Positions 34,710 through 45,149 of a DNA stretch of 64,000 nucleotides are shown one piece after another. The DNA is from Sansalvadorimonas sp965221135 (GTDB lineage: Bacteria; Pseudomonadota; Gammaproteobacteria; Pseudomonadales; Endozoicomonadaceae), in the NCBI GenBank assembly GCA_965221135.1, contig CBDCRZ010000070.1, positions 1 through 64,000 of the forward strand, read 5' to 3'. How positions within the stretch are numbered: position 1 is the first letter of the stretch; every line of letters begins with the position of its first letter. The notes below the pieces were generated by a model. That model did no database searches. It saw nothing but the letters and a program-made list of their open reading frames with translations, and was not told the origin of the DNA. Both the position numbers and the translations under genes were made by a program.

Positions 34710-37661
34710 ATGCTCTTTAAGTCATGCATTTGTATCTTGACGACCTCTATTGTCATCAGTCTGATTTCTCCCAATACCTTTTCCGGCAACAACAAGCTTA
34801 TCCATATACCTGCGCTTAAATCTAATCAACCGGTTTACCCGGTGCAAATTCATATCGACTCGACGGGAAGGGTCGCCATTCCGGGTACAAAGGGCACGCA
34901 AATCCACCCCCATGGAACAACATCCTGTTCTGTGGTGAAGGCTGGCGATCAACACATTGTGCATTGCCAGGGAAAGGATCAAAACACACAACTCACACTC
35001 ACACACGCAAAGCAGGCATTCCCTCTTGTGATTGAAGGGAATGCCTTGACCCGTATTGAGGATAAATCGGGAGTTTGCAATATATTTTCTGAAGAGGGCG
35101 GTGAAATGTATATCCCTGACATTCATTGCTCACTTCACTCCAGTACCGAACGGCTTTTTCCTGAACTAACACCTCAGAATAGCTGGACAAGTGACGACGG
35201 CCATGAGCTTCAGACAAGCCCTTCACACTCAGAGAATTCCGGAGACAGGACATTCTGGGAGGATAACTTCCCCTGGGACAGCATTGAGGTTCAATCTGAC
35301 ACTGAACTTCTTCCTGCAGACACTCCGGATACGCACACTCTCAGAGTCCGTCCAGGAAAAAAGCGCATTCACACAGGGGAGCGCCCTTTTTTCTGCCCCG
35401 TCGAAGGCTGCAAACAGGGCTTTACCTACTCCAGTCACCTCACCATCCACAAGCGCATTCACACAGGGGAGCGCCCTTTTGTCTGCCCCGTCGAAGGCTG
35501 TAAACAGAGCTTTACCCAATCCAGCCACCTCACAACCCACAAGCGCATTCACACAAGGGAGCGCCCTTTTGTCTGCCCCGTCGAAGGCTGCAAACAGGGC
35601 TTTGCCCGATCCAGTGACCTCACCAGGCACAAGCGCATTCACACAGGGGAGCGCCCTTTTGTCTGCCCCGTCGAAGGCTGCAAACAGGGCTTTACCCAAT
35701 CCAGTGACCTCACCAGGCACAAGCGCATTCACACAGGGGAGCGCCCTTTTGTCTGCCCCGTCGAAGGCTGCAAACAGGGCTTTACCCAATCCGGTGCCCT
35801 CACCGCCCACAAGCGCACTCACGCAGGGGAGTGCCCTTTTGTCTGCCCCGTCGAAGGCTGCAAACAGGGCTTTACCCAATCCAGTCACCTCACCATCCAC
35901 AAGCGCATTCACACAGGGGAGCGCCCTTTTGTCTGCCCCGTCGAAGGCTGCAAACAGGGATTTACCCAATCCGGTGCCCTCACCGCCCACAAGCGCACTC
36001 ACGCAGGGGAGTGCCCTTTTGTCTGCCCCGTCGAAGGCTGCAAACAGGGCTTTACCCAATCCAGTCACCTCACCATCCACAAGCGCATTCACACAGGGGA
36101 GCGCCCTTTTGTCTGCCCCGTCGAAGGCTGCAAACAGGGATTTACCCAATCCAGTCATCTCACCACTCACAAACGCATTCACACAGGGGAGCGCCCTTTT
36201 GTCTGCCCCGTCGAAGGCTGTAAAAAAGGCTTTACCCACTCCAGTCACCTCACCAGGCACAAGCGCATTCACTCAGGGGAGCGCCCTTTTGTCTGCCCCG
36301 TCGAAGGCTGCAAACAGGGCTTTACCCAATCCAGTCACCTCACCGCCCACAAGCGCATTCACACAGGGAGGCGCCCTTTTGTCTGCCCCGTCGAAGGCTG
36401 TAAAAAAGGCTTTACCCAATCCAGTAACCTCACCAAGCACAAGCGCAATCACACAGGGGATCGCCCTTTTGTCTGCCCCGTCGAAGGCTGCAAACAGGGC
36501 TTTACCGAATCCGGTGCCCTCACCAAGCACAAGCGCACTCACACAGGGGAGCGCCCTTTTGTCTGCCCCGTCGAAGGCTGCAAACAGGGCTTTACCCAAT
36601 CCGGTGCCCTCACCAGGCATCTGCGCGCTCACACAGGGGAGCACCCTTTTGTCTGCCCCGTCGAAGGCTGCAAACAGGGCTTTACCGAATCCGGTCACCT
36701 CACCACCCACAAGCGCACTCACACAGGGGCGCGCCCTTTTGTCTGCCCCGTCGAAGGCTGTAAAAAAGGCTTTACCCAATCCAGTAACCTCACCACCCAC
36801 AAGCGCACTCACACAGGGGCGCGCCCTTTTGTCTGCCCCGTCGAAAGCTGTAAAAAAGGCTTTACCCAATCCAGTAACCTCACCACCCACAAGCGCACTC
36901 ACACAGGGGCGCGCCCTTTTGTCTGCCCCGTCGAAGGCTGCAAACAGGGCTTTACCGAATCCGATCACCTCACCACCCACAAGCGCACTCACACAGGGGC
37001 GCGCCCTTTTGTCTGCCCCGTCGAAGGCTGCAAACAGGGCTTTACCCGATCCAGTCACCTCACCATCCACAAGCGCATTCACACAGGGGAGCGCCCTTTT
37101 GTCTGCCCCGTCGAAGGCTGTAACCAGGGCTTTACCCAATCCAGTCACCTCACCACTCACAAGCGCATTCACACAGGGGAGCGCCCTTTTGTCTGCCCCG
37201 TCGAAGGCTGCAAACAGGACTTTACCCAATCCGGTGCCCTCACCACCCACAAGCGCATTCACACAGGGGAGCGCCTTTTTGTCTGCCCCGTCGAAAGCTG
37301 CAAACAGGGCTTTACCCAATCCGGTGCCCTCACCACCCACAAGCGCATTCACACAGGGGAGCGCCTTTTTGTCTGCCCCGTCGAAAGCTGCAAACAGGGC
37401 TTTACCCAATCCGGTGCCCTCACCACCCACAAGCGCATTCACACAGGGGAGCGCCTTTTTGTCTGCCCCGTCGAAGGCTGTAAAAAAAGCTTTACCCACT
37501 CCAGTCACCTCACCACCCACAAGCGCACTCACACAGGGGAGCGCCCTTTTGTCTGCCCCGTCGAAGGCTGCAAACAGGGCTTTACCCAATCCAGTCACCT
37601 CACCAGGAATCTGTGCATCCATACAGGGAACAACACAAAATCCCATCTTTCTCTTGAGTGA
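34710..37661 (+). CDS. Secreted C2H2 zinc-finger array protein, unit 3 (25 fingers)
   Basis: The 983-residue protein has the same signal peptide and constant domain as unit 1, then 25 fingers at about 35367-37628. Helix starts in order: YSSH, QSSH, RSSD, QSSD, QSGA, QSSH, QSGA, QSSH, QSSH, HSSH, QSSH, QSSN, ESGA, QSGA, ESGH, QSSN, QSSN, ESDH, RSSH, QSSH, QSGA, QSGA, QSGA, HSSH, QSSH. Local duplications are visible: the QSGA-QSSH pair (with the odd linker HAGECP) occurs twice in a row, and the block with LFVCPVES occurs twice. Linkers vary (TGARP, TGDRP, TGRRP, TRERP). All Cys and His ligands appear intact. Confidence 0.9.
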   Translation: MLFKSCICILTTSIVISLISPNTFSGNNKLIHIPALKSNQPVYPVQIHIDSTGRVAIPGTKGTQIHPHGTTSCSVVKAGDQHIVHCQGKDQNTQLTLTHAKQAFPLVIEGNALTRIEDKSGVCNIFSEEGGEMYIPDIHCSLHSSTERLFPELTPQNSWTSDDGHELQTSPSHSENSGDRTFWEDNFPWDSIEVQSDTELLPADTPDTHTLRVRPGKKRIHTGERPFFCPVEGCKQGFTYSSHLTIHKRIHTGERPFVCPVEGCKQSFTQSSHLTTHKRIHTRERPFVCPVEGCKQGFARSSDLTRHKRIHTGERPFVCPVEGCKQGFTQSSDLTRHKRIHTGERPFVCPVEGCKQGFTQSGALTAHKRTHAGECPFVCPVEGCKQGFTQSSHLTIHKRIHTGERPFVCPVEGCKQGFTQSGALTAHKRTHAGECPFVCPVEGCKQGFTQSSHLTIHKRIHTGERPFVCPVEGCKQGFTQSSHLTTHKRIHTGERPFVCPVEGCKKGFTHSSHLTRHKRIHSGERPFVCPVEGCKQGFTQSSHLTAHKRIHTGRRPFVCPVEGCKKGFTQSSNLTKHKRNHTGDRPFVCPVEGCKQGFTESGALTKHKRTHTGERPFVCPVEGCKQGFTQSGALTRHLRAHTGEHPFVCPVEGCKQGFTESGHLTTHKRTHTGARPFVCPVEGCKKGFTQSSNLTTHKRTHTGARPFVCPVESCKKGFTQSSNLTTHKRTHTGARPFVCPVEGCKQGFTESDHLTTHKRTHTGARPFVCPVEGCKQGFTRSSHLTIHKRIHTGERPFVCPVEGCNQGFTQSSHLTTHKRIHTGERPFVCPVEGCKQDFTQSGALTTHKRIHTGERLFVCPVESCKQGFTQSGALTTHKRIHTGERLFVCPVESCKQGFTQSGALTTHKRIHTGERLFVCPVEGCKKSFTHSSHLTTHKRTHTGERPFVCPVEGCKQGFTQSSHLTRNLCIHTGNNTKSHLSLE

Positions 37662-37701
37662 CCATTCTCTGATAGCGCACGGACTGTATGGGGTGACAAT
37701 A

Positions 37702-37747
37702 GGGTTATCAATATCTACATCTACAAATTTGTTTCTATTGATAACCC
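37702..37747 (+). terminator. Hairpin after unit 3
   Basis: Same 12-bp stem GGGTTATCAATA/TATTGATAACCC as in the other units. Confidence 0.5.
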
Positions 37748-37764
37748 ATCTGGTGGGGAATGAT

Positions 37765-37962
37765 TCAGCGATGAATGTTCTTCATCACCTTCTCCACCCC
37801 TCGGCTGGCAATGTAGCCACCCATCCCCAGCTGGACGATACCGAGCAACTTCAACGCCAGTGTTTCACTTAAGTCCGGGGAAGCCCAGCCCATCCATCGA
37901 CACATAATCAGCGCCGTAAACACCAGCATAACAATGGGTCGCCATATGGGGCGCTGGGCCAA
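37765..37962 (-). pseudogene. Holin gene remnant, unit 3
   Basis: Antisense C-terminal holin fragment, as in unit 2. Confidence 0.8.
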
Positions 37963-38255
37963 AGAGCTGAAAGTCTCGCGTTTGTTCTGCCATTCACTGG
38001 CGGTGGACGATGCCGAAAAAGGTCAACCTAAGGGTCAACCAAAAAAGTCAACCTGGTTGACTATTCATTCAGGTTGGAAGGAGCTTTGGTTGACCCGCTA
38101 ACTGATTGTTACTAACGATTTTTCGCAGTGCTGCGTACCGGCTGTTTATTGAATCCTGCAGAGATCCCTAACGACCGAGCATCTGCCGTGAGAATATTCA
38201 CTGCCATCATCACGTTTGAGTCTATCCTCTTCACCTTCTTTTTGGGGGCAGGTAT

Positions 38256-40937
38256 ATGTTTTTTAAGGCACGCATTGGTATCTTGACTACCTCTATTGCC
38301 ATCAGCCTGATTTCTCCCAATACCTTTTCCGGCAAAAACAAACTTATCTCCATACCTTCTATTAAACCTGATCAACCCGTTGACTCGGTGCAAATTCATA
38401 TCGACTCGACAGGCGGTGTCACTATTCCGAGCACCAAAGGTACGCAAATCCACCCCCATGGAACAACGTCCTGTTCAGTGGCGAGGGCTGGCGATCAACA
38501 CAGTGTGCATTGCCAGGGAAAGGAACAAAATACACAACTCACACTTGCACACGCACCGCAGGTATTACCTCTTGACATTGAAGCGAATACCTTGACACGT
38601 ATTGAAGATGAATCGGGAGTTTGCCATGTGTTTTCTGACGAATTCGGGGAAGACTCCCACCCTGACATTGACTGCTCGTCTCACCCTGGTGCTGATCTGT
38701 TTCCTCCTGAATATCCGCATTCAAATAGCTGGATAAGACAGCACGACCATAAACTACAGGTAATGCCTCCCCCCTCTGAGGATTTCGGAGACAGCTCTGT
38801 GGGAGAAGATACCGCCCCCTGTGACAGCATTGAGGTTCAATCTGACACAGAGCTTCTCCCTACAGGCACTCCTGATACGTACACACTCAGAGTCCGTCCT
38901 GGAAAAAAACGCACTCACACAGGGGAGCGCCCTTTTGTCTGCCCCGTCGAAGGCTGCAAACAGGGCTTTACCCAATCCAGTCACCTCACCACCCACAAGC
39001 GCACTCACACAGGGGAGCGCCCTTTTGTCTGCCCCGTCGAAGGCTGCAAACAGGGCTTTACCCAATCCAGTCACCTCACCACCCACAAGCGCACTCACAC
39101 AGGGGAGCGCCCTTTTGTCTGCCCCGTCGAAGGCTGCAAACAGGGCTTTACCCAATCCAGTGACCTCACCAGGCACAAGCGCACTCACACAGGGGAGCGC
39201 CCTTTTGTCTGCCCCGTAGAAGGCTGCAAACAAGGCTTTACCCAATCCGGTGACCTCACAACCCACAAGCGCACTCACACAGGGGAGCGCCCTTTTGTCT
39301 GCCCCGTCGAAGGCTGCAAACAGGGCTTTGCCCGATCCGGTGACCTCACCGCCCACAAGCGCACTCACACAGGGGAACGCCCTTTTGTCTGCCCCGTCGA
39401 AGGCTGCAAACAGGGCTTTACCCAATCCGGTGCCCTCACCAGGCATCTGCGCGCTCACACAGGGGAGCGCCCTTTTGTCTGCCCCGTCGAAGGCTGCAAA
39501 CAGGGCTTTACCCGATCCAGTGCCCTCACCGCCCACAAGAGAATCCACACAGGGGAGCGCCCTTTTGTCTGCCCCGTCGAAGGCTGCAAACAGGCCTTTA
39601 CCGAATCCGGTGCCCTCACCAGGCACAAGCGCATTCACACAGGGGAGCGCCCTTTTGTCTGCCCTGTCGAAGGTTGCAAACAGGGCTTTACCCAATCCAG
39701 TGCCCTCACCACCCACAAGCGCACTCACACAGGGGAGCGCCCTTTTGTCTGCCCCGTCGAAGGCTGCAAACAGGGCTTTACACAATCCAGTCACCTCACC
39801 ACCCACAAGCGCACTCACACAGGGGAGCGCCCTTTTGTCTGCGCCGTCGAAGGCTGCAAACAGGGCTTTACCCAATCCGGTGCCCTCACCACCCACAAGC
39901 GCACTCACACAGGGGAGCGCCCTTTTGTCTGCCCCGTCGAAGGCTGCAAACAGGGCTTTACCCGATCCAGTCACCTCACCAGGCATCTGCCCATCCACAC
40001 AGGGGAGCGCCCTTTTGTCTGCCCCGTCGAAGGCTGCAAACAGAGCTTTACCCATTCCAGTAACCTCACCAGGCACAAGCGCACTCACACAGGGGAGCGC
40101 CCTTTTGTCTGCCCCGTCGAAGGCTGCAAACAGGGCTTTACCAGATCTGCTGACCTCACCAGGCATCTGCGCATCCACACAGGGGAGCGCCCTTTTGTCT
40201 GCCCCGTCGAAGGCTGCAAACAGAGCTTTACCAGATCTGGTGCCCTCACCATCCACAAGCGTACTCACACAGGGGAGCGCCCTTTTGTCTGCCCCGTCGA
40301 AGGCTGCAAACAGGGCTTTACCAGATCTGGTGCCCTCACCATCCACAAGCGCACTCACACAGGGGAGCGCCCTTTTGTCTGCCCCGTCGAAGGCTGTAAA
40401 AAAGGCTTTGCCCAATCCTGTCACCTCACCATTCACAAGCGCATTCACACAGGGGAGCGCCCTTTTGTCTGCCCCGTCGAAGGCTGCAAACAGGGCTTTA
40501 CCCAATCCTGTCACCTCACCACCCACAAACGCACTCATACAGGGGAGCGCCCTTTTGTCTGCCCCGTTGAAGGCTGCAAACAGAGCTTTACCCAATCCAG
40601 TCACCTCACCACCCACAAGCGCACTCACACAGGGGAGCGCCCTTTTGTCTGCCCCGTCGAAGGCTGCAAACAGGGCTTTATCCAATCCAGTGCCCTCACC
40701 ACCCACAAGCGCATTCACACAGGGGAGCGCCCTTTTGTCTGCCCCGTCGAAGGCTGCAAACAGGGCTTTACCCAATCCAGTACCCTCACCACCCACAAGC
40801 GCACTCACACAGGGGCGCGCCCTTTTGTCTGCCCCATTGAAGGCTGCAAACAGGGCTTTACCCGATCCAGTGTCCTCACCAGGCACCAGCGCATCCACAC
40901 AGGGAACAACGCAAAATCCCATCCTTCTCTTGAGTGA
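38256..40937 (+). CDS. Secreted C2H2 zinc-finger array protein, unit 4, diverged N-terminus (22 fingers)
   Basis: The 893-residue protein has MFFKARIGILTTSIAISLIS as signal peptide and a constant domain clearly diverged from the other nine (for example IKPDQPVDSVQIHIDSTGGV, and DSHPDIDCSSHPGADLFPP in place of the Cys-poor version). The leader and start region also differ (GGGGGCAGGTAT before ATG, a better Shine-Dalgarno). Fingers at about 38913-40902 in order: QSSH, QSSH, QSSD, QSGD, RSGD, QSGA, RSSA, ESGA, QSSA, QSSH, QSGA, RSSH, HSSN, RSAD, RSGA, RSGA, QSCH, QSCH, QSSH, QSSA, QSST, RSSV. Its finger DNA is as uniform as in the other units although its 5' part is not, which points to homogenisation of the finger region. 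Confidence 0.9.
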   Translation: MFFKARIGILTTSIAISLISPNTFSGKNKLISIPSIKPDQPVDSVQIHIDSTGGVTIPSTKGTQIHPHGTTSCSVARAGDQHSVHCQGKEQNTQLTLAHAPQVLPLDIEANTLTRIEDESGVCHVFSDEFGEDSHPDIDCSSHPGADLFPPEYPHSNSWIRQHDHKLQVMPPPSEDFGDSSVGEDTAPCDSIEVQSDTELLPTGTPDTYTLRVRPGKKRTHTGERPFVCPVEGCKQGFTQSSHLTTHKRTHTGERPFVCPVEGCKQGFTQSSHLTTHKRTHTGERPFVCPVEGCKQGFTQSSDLTRHKRTHTGERPFVCPVEGCKQGFTQSGDLTTHKRTHTGERPFVCPVEGCKQGFARSGDLTAHKRTHTGERPFVCPVEGCKQGFTQSGALTRHLRAHTGERPFVCPVEGCKQGFTRSSALTAHKRIHTGERPFVCPVEGCKQAFTESGALTRHKRIHTGERPFVCPVEGCKQGFTQSSALTTHKRTHTGERPFVCPVEGCKQGFTQSSHLTTHKRTHTGERPFVCAVEGCKQGFTQSGALTTHKRTHTGERPFVCPVEGCKQGFTRSSHLTRHLPIHTGERPFVCPVEGCKQSFTHSSNLTRHKRTHTGERPFVCPVEGCKQGFTRSADLTRHLRIHTGERPFVCPVEGCKQSFTRSGALTIHKRTHTGERPFVCPVEGCKQGFTRSGALTIHKRTHTGERPFVCPVEGCKKGFAQSCHLTIHKRIHTGERPFVCPVEGCKQGFTQSCHLTTHKRTHTGERPFVCPVEGCKQSFTQSSHLTTHKRTHTGERPFVCPVEGCKQGFIQSSALTTHKRIHTGERPFVCPVEGCKQGFTQSSTLTTHKRTHTGARPFVCPIEGCKQGFTRSSVLTRHQRIHTGNNAKSHPSLE

Positions 40938-40977
40938 CCATACCCTGATAGCGCACGGACTGTATGGGGTGACAATA

Positions 40978-41023
40978 GGGTTATCAATATCTACATCTAC
41001 AAATTTGTTTCTATTGATAACCC
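40978..41023 (+). terminator. Hairpin after unit 4
   Basis: Same 12-bp stem GGGTTATCAATA/TATTGATAACCC. Confidence 0.5.
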
Positions 41024-41040
41024 ATCTGGTGGGGAATGAT

Positions 41041-41238
41041 TCAGCGATGAATGTTCTTCATCACCTTCTCCACCCCTCGGCTGGCAATGTAGCCACCCAT
41101 CCCCAGCTGGACGATACCGAGCAACTTCAACGCCAGTGTTTCACTTAAGTCCGGGGAAACCCAGCCCATCCATCGACACATAATCAGCGCCGTAAACACC
41201 AGCATAACAATGGGTCGCCATATGGGGCGCTGGGCCAA
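41041..41238 (-). pseudogene. Holin gene remnant, unit 4
   Basis: Antisense C-terminal holin fragment; reads GWVSPDLSE where most others have GWASPDLSE. Confidence 0.8.
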
Positions 41239-41377
41239 AGAGCTGAAAGTCTCGCGTTTGTTCTGGCATTCACTGGCGGTGGACGATGCCGAAAATGGTC
41301 AACCTAAGAGTCAACCAAAAAAGTCAACCAGGTTGACTTTTTTCAAGGGCTGGAAGGAGCTGTGGTTGACCCGCTAA

Positions 41378-42690
41378 GGAACCGTCTAAAAATAACTTCC
41401 CTGTTTATCCAGTCGTTTCGGGAATGGCAACATAGTTCCACTTTGGCAGCAGTTTATCGAACTGGAAGCTCATCTTCTCTTTAAAGTCTGCCGCATACTT
41501 GCGGCCGACTTTATAAATTTTCTCAATAACACTTACCTGCACACTGACCCCTGTTGTGGTTTCTGTTTTCTCCATGTAGTGCTTCGCAACTTCTACGCTT
41601 TCAAGCGGCACACCCTGACAAGCTCGGGTCACATGCGGAAAGGCACGGTGTTCTATCGGGTTGTACTTCGAGCAGTAGGCTGGAAGATGGGCAACTCTTA
41701 CTTCCTTTTTCAACCTGTTGGCTAATGCCTGCAAATCTTCCTTAAAAAGATAGGAGCGGGCACTGTTACTGCCTCCACAATCACAAAGGAGTAACAATTC
41801 ATTCTCTTCGGGGTAGTCCTGCTGTCCCTGCTCGCGCCACCATAGTTCAATGCTATCGCAGGCAAACTCCGATGTGTCACAAGTGGTATTCAAATGGAGT
41901 GATACTGCATTCTTGCGAACATCATAGATACCATGAGGAATCAGCTTACCGTTACCACAACTGGGGAAGTCATGGTCGTTGACATGGGTGGGTTCAGTCG
42001 CATCAGTCACACCATCCCGATAAAAATTGCCCAATACCTCTTTCTTTTTGGTATCTATGCTCAGCACCGGTTTCCCTGCATCCAGATATTCGTTCTTCAG
42101 TCTTGTGATATTCTCAAACTGGGCATTGCGGTCAGCATGTTGTCCCATTGTCAGTGACTTCTGGGGCTTGCGACGTCGGAAGCCTTCTTCGTAAAGCAAC
42201 TTTGAAACCGTATCCTTGTTTGCCGGTGTCCCAAGTTCTCCAAGCTTCCTGGAAATTTGTCGGCGTGAAAGGTTTGTCCACTTCACATTTTCCCGCATGG
42301 GGTCGCCTGCTGTATGAGTTCGCAGTACCGTATGCAGGTTCTCTATAAGGTGTGGATAGGCCTCTGTCACCCGTTTACGTCCACCCCTTTTTTTCGCTGT
42401 GGTTCGGTGACCATCTCTTCTGAGTCCAGCTCAATCATACCTTTGCGAATCGTTTTTTGATCACAGCTCAGCACCTGCGATACATAACCTATACCACCAT
42501 GACCAAGCTTTAGAGCTTCAAGGGCTGCATAAAGGCGACGCTCTTTCTCGTTAAGAGCTCGATAAAGGGCTCTCATCCGCTTTTTGACCAATGAAGGATA
42601 TGTGAGCATGACGACCACCAAAGTAATGGCTATTGAGTATTGCTCATTACACTGGAGGAGTCAGTCGGGAAGTTATTTTTATACAGTTCC
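41378..42690 (-). mobile_element. ISAzo13-family insertion sequence between units 4 and 5
   Basis: The element is 1313 bp with terminal inverted repeats GGAACCGTCTAAAAATAACT on the left and GGAACTGTATAAAAATAACT (reverse complement of the right end). It interrupts the spacer directly after the 51-codon segment: CCGC-TAA before the left end and TAA-GTATTTG after the right end, compared with CCGCTAAGTATTTG in other units. This gives a 3-bp TAA target duplication. Insertion therefore happened after the array had been amplified. Confidence 0.85.
41405..42621 (-). CDS. ISAzo13-family transposase in two overlapping frames (probable -1 frameshift)
   Basis: Frame 1 (42621-42367, 84 residues) holds the N-terminal helix-turn-helix (YAALEALKLGHGGIGYVSQVL, then CDQKTIRKGM). 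Frame 2 (42370-41405, 321 residues) holds the DDE domain: HTAGDPMRENVKW, LSIDTKKKEVLGNF, LLLCDCGGSNSARS and YCSKYNPIEHRAFP. At their junction the coding strand reads CGA-AAA-AAA-GGG-G; a -1 slip on A7 gives RGGRKRVTEAYPHL, the continuous family sequence with its GGRK motif. Such A-run slips are a known way for IS elements to make a fused transposase; here it is inferred. The starts overlap by 4 bases, so reinitiation is an alternative. Confidence 0.85.
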
Positions 42691-42886
42691 TAAGTATTTG
42701 CTATTGCGGCCTTAAAAAGTCAAACCCGGTGTGAGTCTGTCGCCAGCGCTTTTGCGGTGCTCCGTACCCGCTGATTATTGAACCCTGCAGGCCCCCCGTA
42801 AAGACCGGGTTTCTATCGTGGGGATGTTCCTCGCCGTTATCACGTTTGAGTCTATCCTCTTCACCTCCTTTTTTGGGGGTGACTCT

Positions 42887-44848
42887 ATGCTCTTTAAGTC
42901 ATGCATTTGTATCTTGACGACCTCTATTGTCATCAGTCTGATTTCTCCCAATACCTTTTCCGGCAACAACAAGCTTATCCATATACCTGCGCTTAAATCT
43001 AATCAACCGGTTTACCCGGTGCAAATTCATATCGACTCGACGGGAAGGGTCGCCATTCCGGGTACAAAGGGCACGCAAATCCACCCCCATGGAACAACAT
43101 CCTGTTCTGTGGTGAAGGCTGGCGATCAACACATTGTGCATTGCCAGGGAAAGGAACAAAACACACAACTCACACTCACACACGCAAAGCAGGCATTCCC
43201 TCTTGTGATTGAAGGGAATGCCTTGACCCGTATTGAGGATAAATCGGGAGTTTGCAATATATTTTCTGAAGAGGGCGGTGAAATGCATATCCCTGACATT
43301 CATTGCTCACTTCACTCCAGTACCGAACGGCTTTTTCCTGAACTAACACCTCTGAATAGCTGGACAAGTGACGACAGCCATGAGCTTCAGACAAGCCCTT
43401 CACACTCAGAGAATTCCGGAGACTGGACATTCTGGGAGGATAACTTCCCCTGGGACAGCATTGTGGTTCAATCTGACACTGAACTTCTTCCTGCAGACAC
43501 TCCGGATACGCACACTCTCAGAGTCCATCCAGGAAAAAAGCGCATTCACACAGGGGAGCGCCCTTTTGTCTGCCCCGTCGAAGGCTGCAAACAGAGCTTT
43601 ACCCAATCCAGTCATCTCACCACCCACAAGCGCACTCACACAGGGGAGCGCCCTTTTGTCTGCCCCGTCGAAGGCTGTAAAAAAGGCTTTACCCAATCCA
43701 GTCACCTCACCACACACAAGCGTACTCACACAGGGGAGCGCCCTTTTGTCTGCCCCGTCGAAGGCTGTAAAAAAGGCTTTATCCACTCCAGTCACCTCAC
43801 CAGGCACAAGCGCATTCACACAGGGGAGCGCCCTTTTGTCTGCCCCGTCGAAGGCTGTAAAAAAGGCTTTACCCAATCCAGTCACCTCACCACCCACAAG
43901 CGCACTCACACAGGGGAGCGCCCTTTTATCTGCCCCGTCGAAGGCTGCAAACAGGGCTTTACCCAATCCAGTGACCTCACCACCCACAAGCGCACTCACA
44001 CAGGGGAGCGCCCTTTTGTCTGCCCCGTCGAAGGCTGTAAAAAAGGCTTTGCCCGATCCAGTGCCCTCACCAGGCACCTGCGCATTCACACAGGGAAGCT
44101 CCCTTTTGTCTGCCCCGTCGAAGGCTGTAAAAAAGGCTTTACCCAATCCAGTGACCTCACCAATCACAAGCGCATTCACACAGGGGAGCGCCCTTTTGTC
44201 TGCCCCGTCGAAGGCTGCAAACAGGGCTTTTCCCAATCCAGTCACCTCACCACTCACAAGCGCATTCACACAGGGGAGCGCCCTTTTGTCTGCCCCGTCG
44301 AAGGCTGCAAACAGGGCTTTTCCCAATCCAGTCACCTCACCACTCACAAGCGCATTCACACAGGGGAGCGCCCTTTTGTCTGCCCCGTCGAAGGCTGTAA
44401 AAAAGGCTTTACCCTCTCCAGTAACCTCACCACCCACAAGCGCATTCACACAGGGGAGCGCCCTTTTGTCTGCCCCGTCGAAGGCTGTAAAAAAGGCTTT
44501 ACCCTCTCGAGTCACCTCACCAGGCACAAGCGCATTCACACAGGGGAGCGCCCTTTTGTCTGCCCCGTCGACGGCTGCAAACAGGGCTTTGCCCGATCCA
44601 GTGACCTCACCACTCACAAGCGCATTCACACAGGGGAGCGCCCTTTTGTCTGCCCCGTCGACGGCTGTAACAAAGGCTTTGCCCGATCCAGTGACCTCAC
44701 CGCCCACAAGCGCATTCACACAGGGGAGCGCCCTTTTGTCTGCCCCGTCGAAGGCTGCAAACAGAGCTTTACCCAATCCGGTGCCCTCACCAGGCACCAG
44801 CGCATCCACTCAGGGGACAACACAAAATCCCATCTTTCTCTTGAGTGA
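42887..44848 (+). CDS. Secreted C2H2 zinc-finger array protein, unit 5 (14 fingers)
   Basis: The 653-residue protein has the same signal peptide and constant domain as unit 1 and 14 fingers at about 43545-44813: QSSH, QSSH, HSSH, QSSH, QSSD, RSSA, QSSD, QSSH, QSSH, LSSN, LSSH, RSSD, RSSD, QSGA. Adjacent fingers 8 and 9 are identical over 90 bp. Unusual features are a TGKLP linker after finger 6 and Asp for Glu (PVDGC) in fingers 12 and 13. The size equals units 1 and 8, but the finger order differs. Confidence 0.9.
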   Translation: MLFKSCICILTTSIVISLISPNTFSGNNKLIHIPALKSNQPVYPVQIHIDSTGRVAIPGTKGTQIHPHGTTSCSVVKAGDQHIVHCQGKEQNTQLTLTHAKQAFPLVIEGNALTRIEDKSGVCNIFSEEGGEMHIPDIHCSLHSSTERLFPELTPLNSWTSDDSHELQTSPSHSENSGDWTFWEDNFPWDSIVVQSDTELLPADTPDTHTLRVHPGKKRIHTGERPFVCPVEGCKQSFTQSSHLTTHKRTHTGERPFVCPVEGCKKGFTQSSHLTTHKRTHTGERPFVCPVEGCKKGFIHSSHLTRHKRIHTGERPFVCPVEGCKKGFTQSSHLTTHKRTHTGERPFICPVEGCKQGFTQSSDLTTHKRTHTGERPFVCPVEGCKKGFARSSALTRHLRIHTGKLPFVCPVEGCKKGFTQSSDLTNHKRIHTGERPFVCPVEGCKQGFSQSSHLTTHKRIHTGERPFVCPVEGCKQGFSQSSHLTTHKRIHTGERPFVCPVEGCKKGFTLSSNLTTHKRIHTGERPFVCPVEGCKKGFTLSSHLTRHKRIHTGERPFVCPVDGCKQGFARSSDLTTHKRIHTGERPFVCPVDGCNKGFARSSDLTAHKRIHTGERPFVCPVEGCKQSFTQSGALTRHQRIHSGDNTKSHLSLE

Positions 44849-44888
44849 CCATACCCTGATAGCGCACGGACTGTATGGGGTGACAATA

Positions 44889-44934
44889 GGGTTATCAATA
44901 TCTACATCTACAAATTTGTTTATATTGATAACCC
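44889..44934 (+). terminator. Hairpin after unit 5
   Basis: 13-bp stem version (GGGTTATCAATAT/ATATTGATAACCC), as in unit 1. Confidence 0.5.
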
Positions 44935-44951
44935 ATCTGGTGGGGAATGAT

Positions 44952-45149
44952 TCAGCGATGAATGTTCTTCATCACCTTCTCCACCCCTCGGCTGGCAATG
45001 TAGCCACCCATCCCCAGCTGGACGATACCGAGCAACTTCAACGCCAGTGTTTCACTTAAGTCCGGGGAAGCCCAGCCCATCCATCGACACATAATCAGCG
45101 CCGTAAACACCAGCATAACAATGGGTCGCCATATGGGGCGCTGGGCCAA
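44952..45149 (-). pseudogene. Holin gene remnant, unit 5
   Basis: Antisense C-terminal holin fragment, as in unit 2. Confidence 0.8.
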
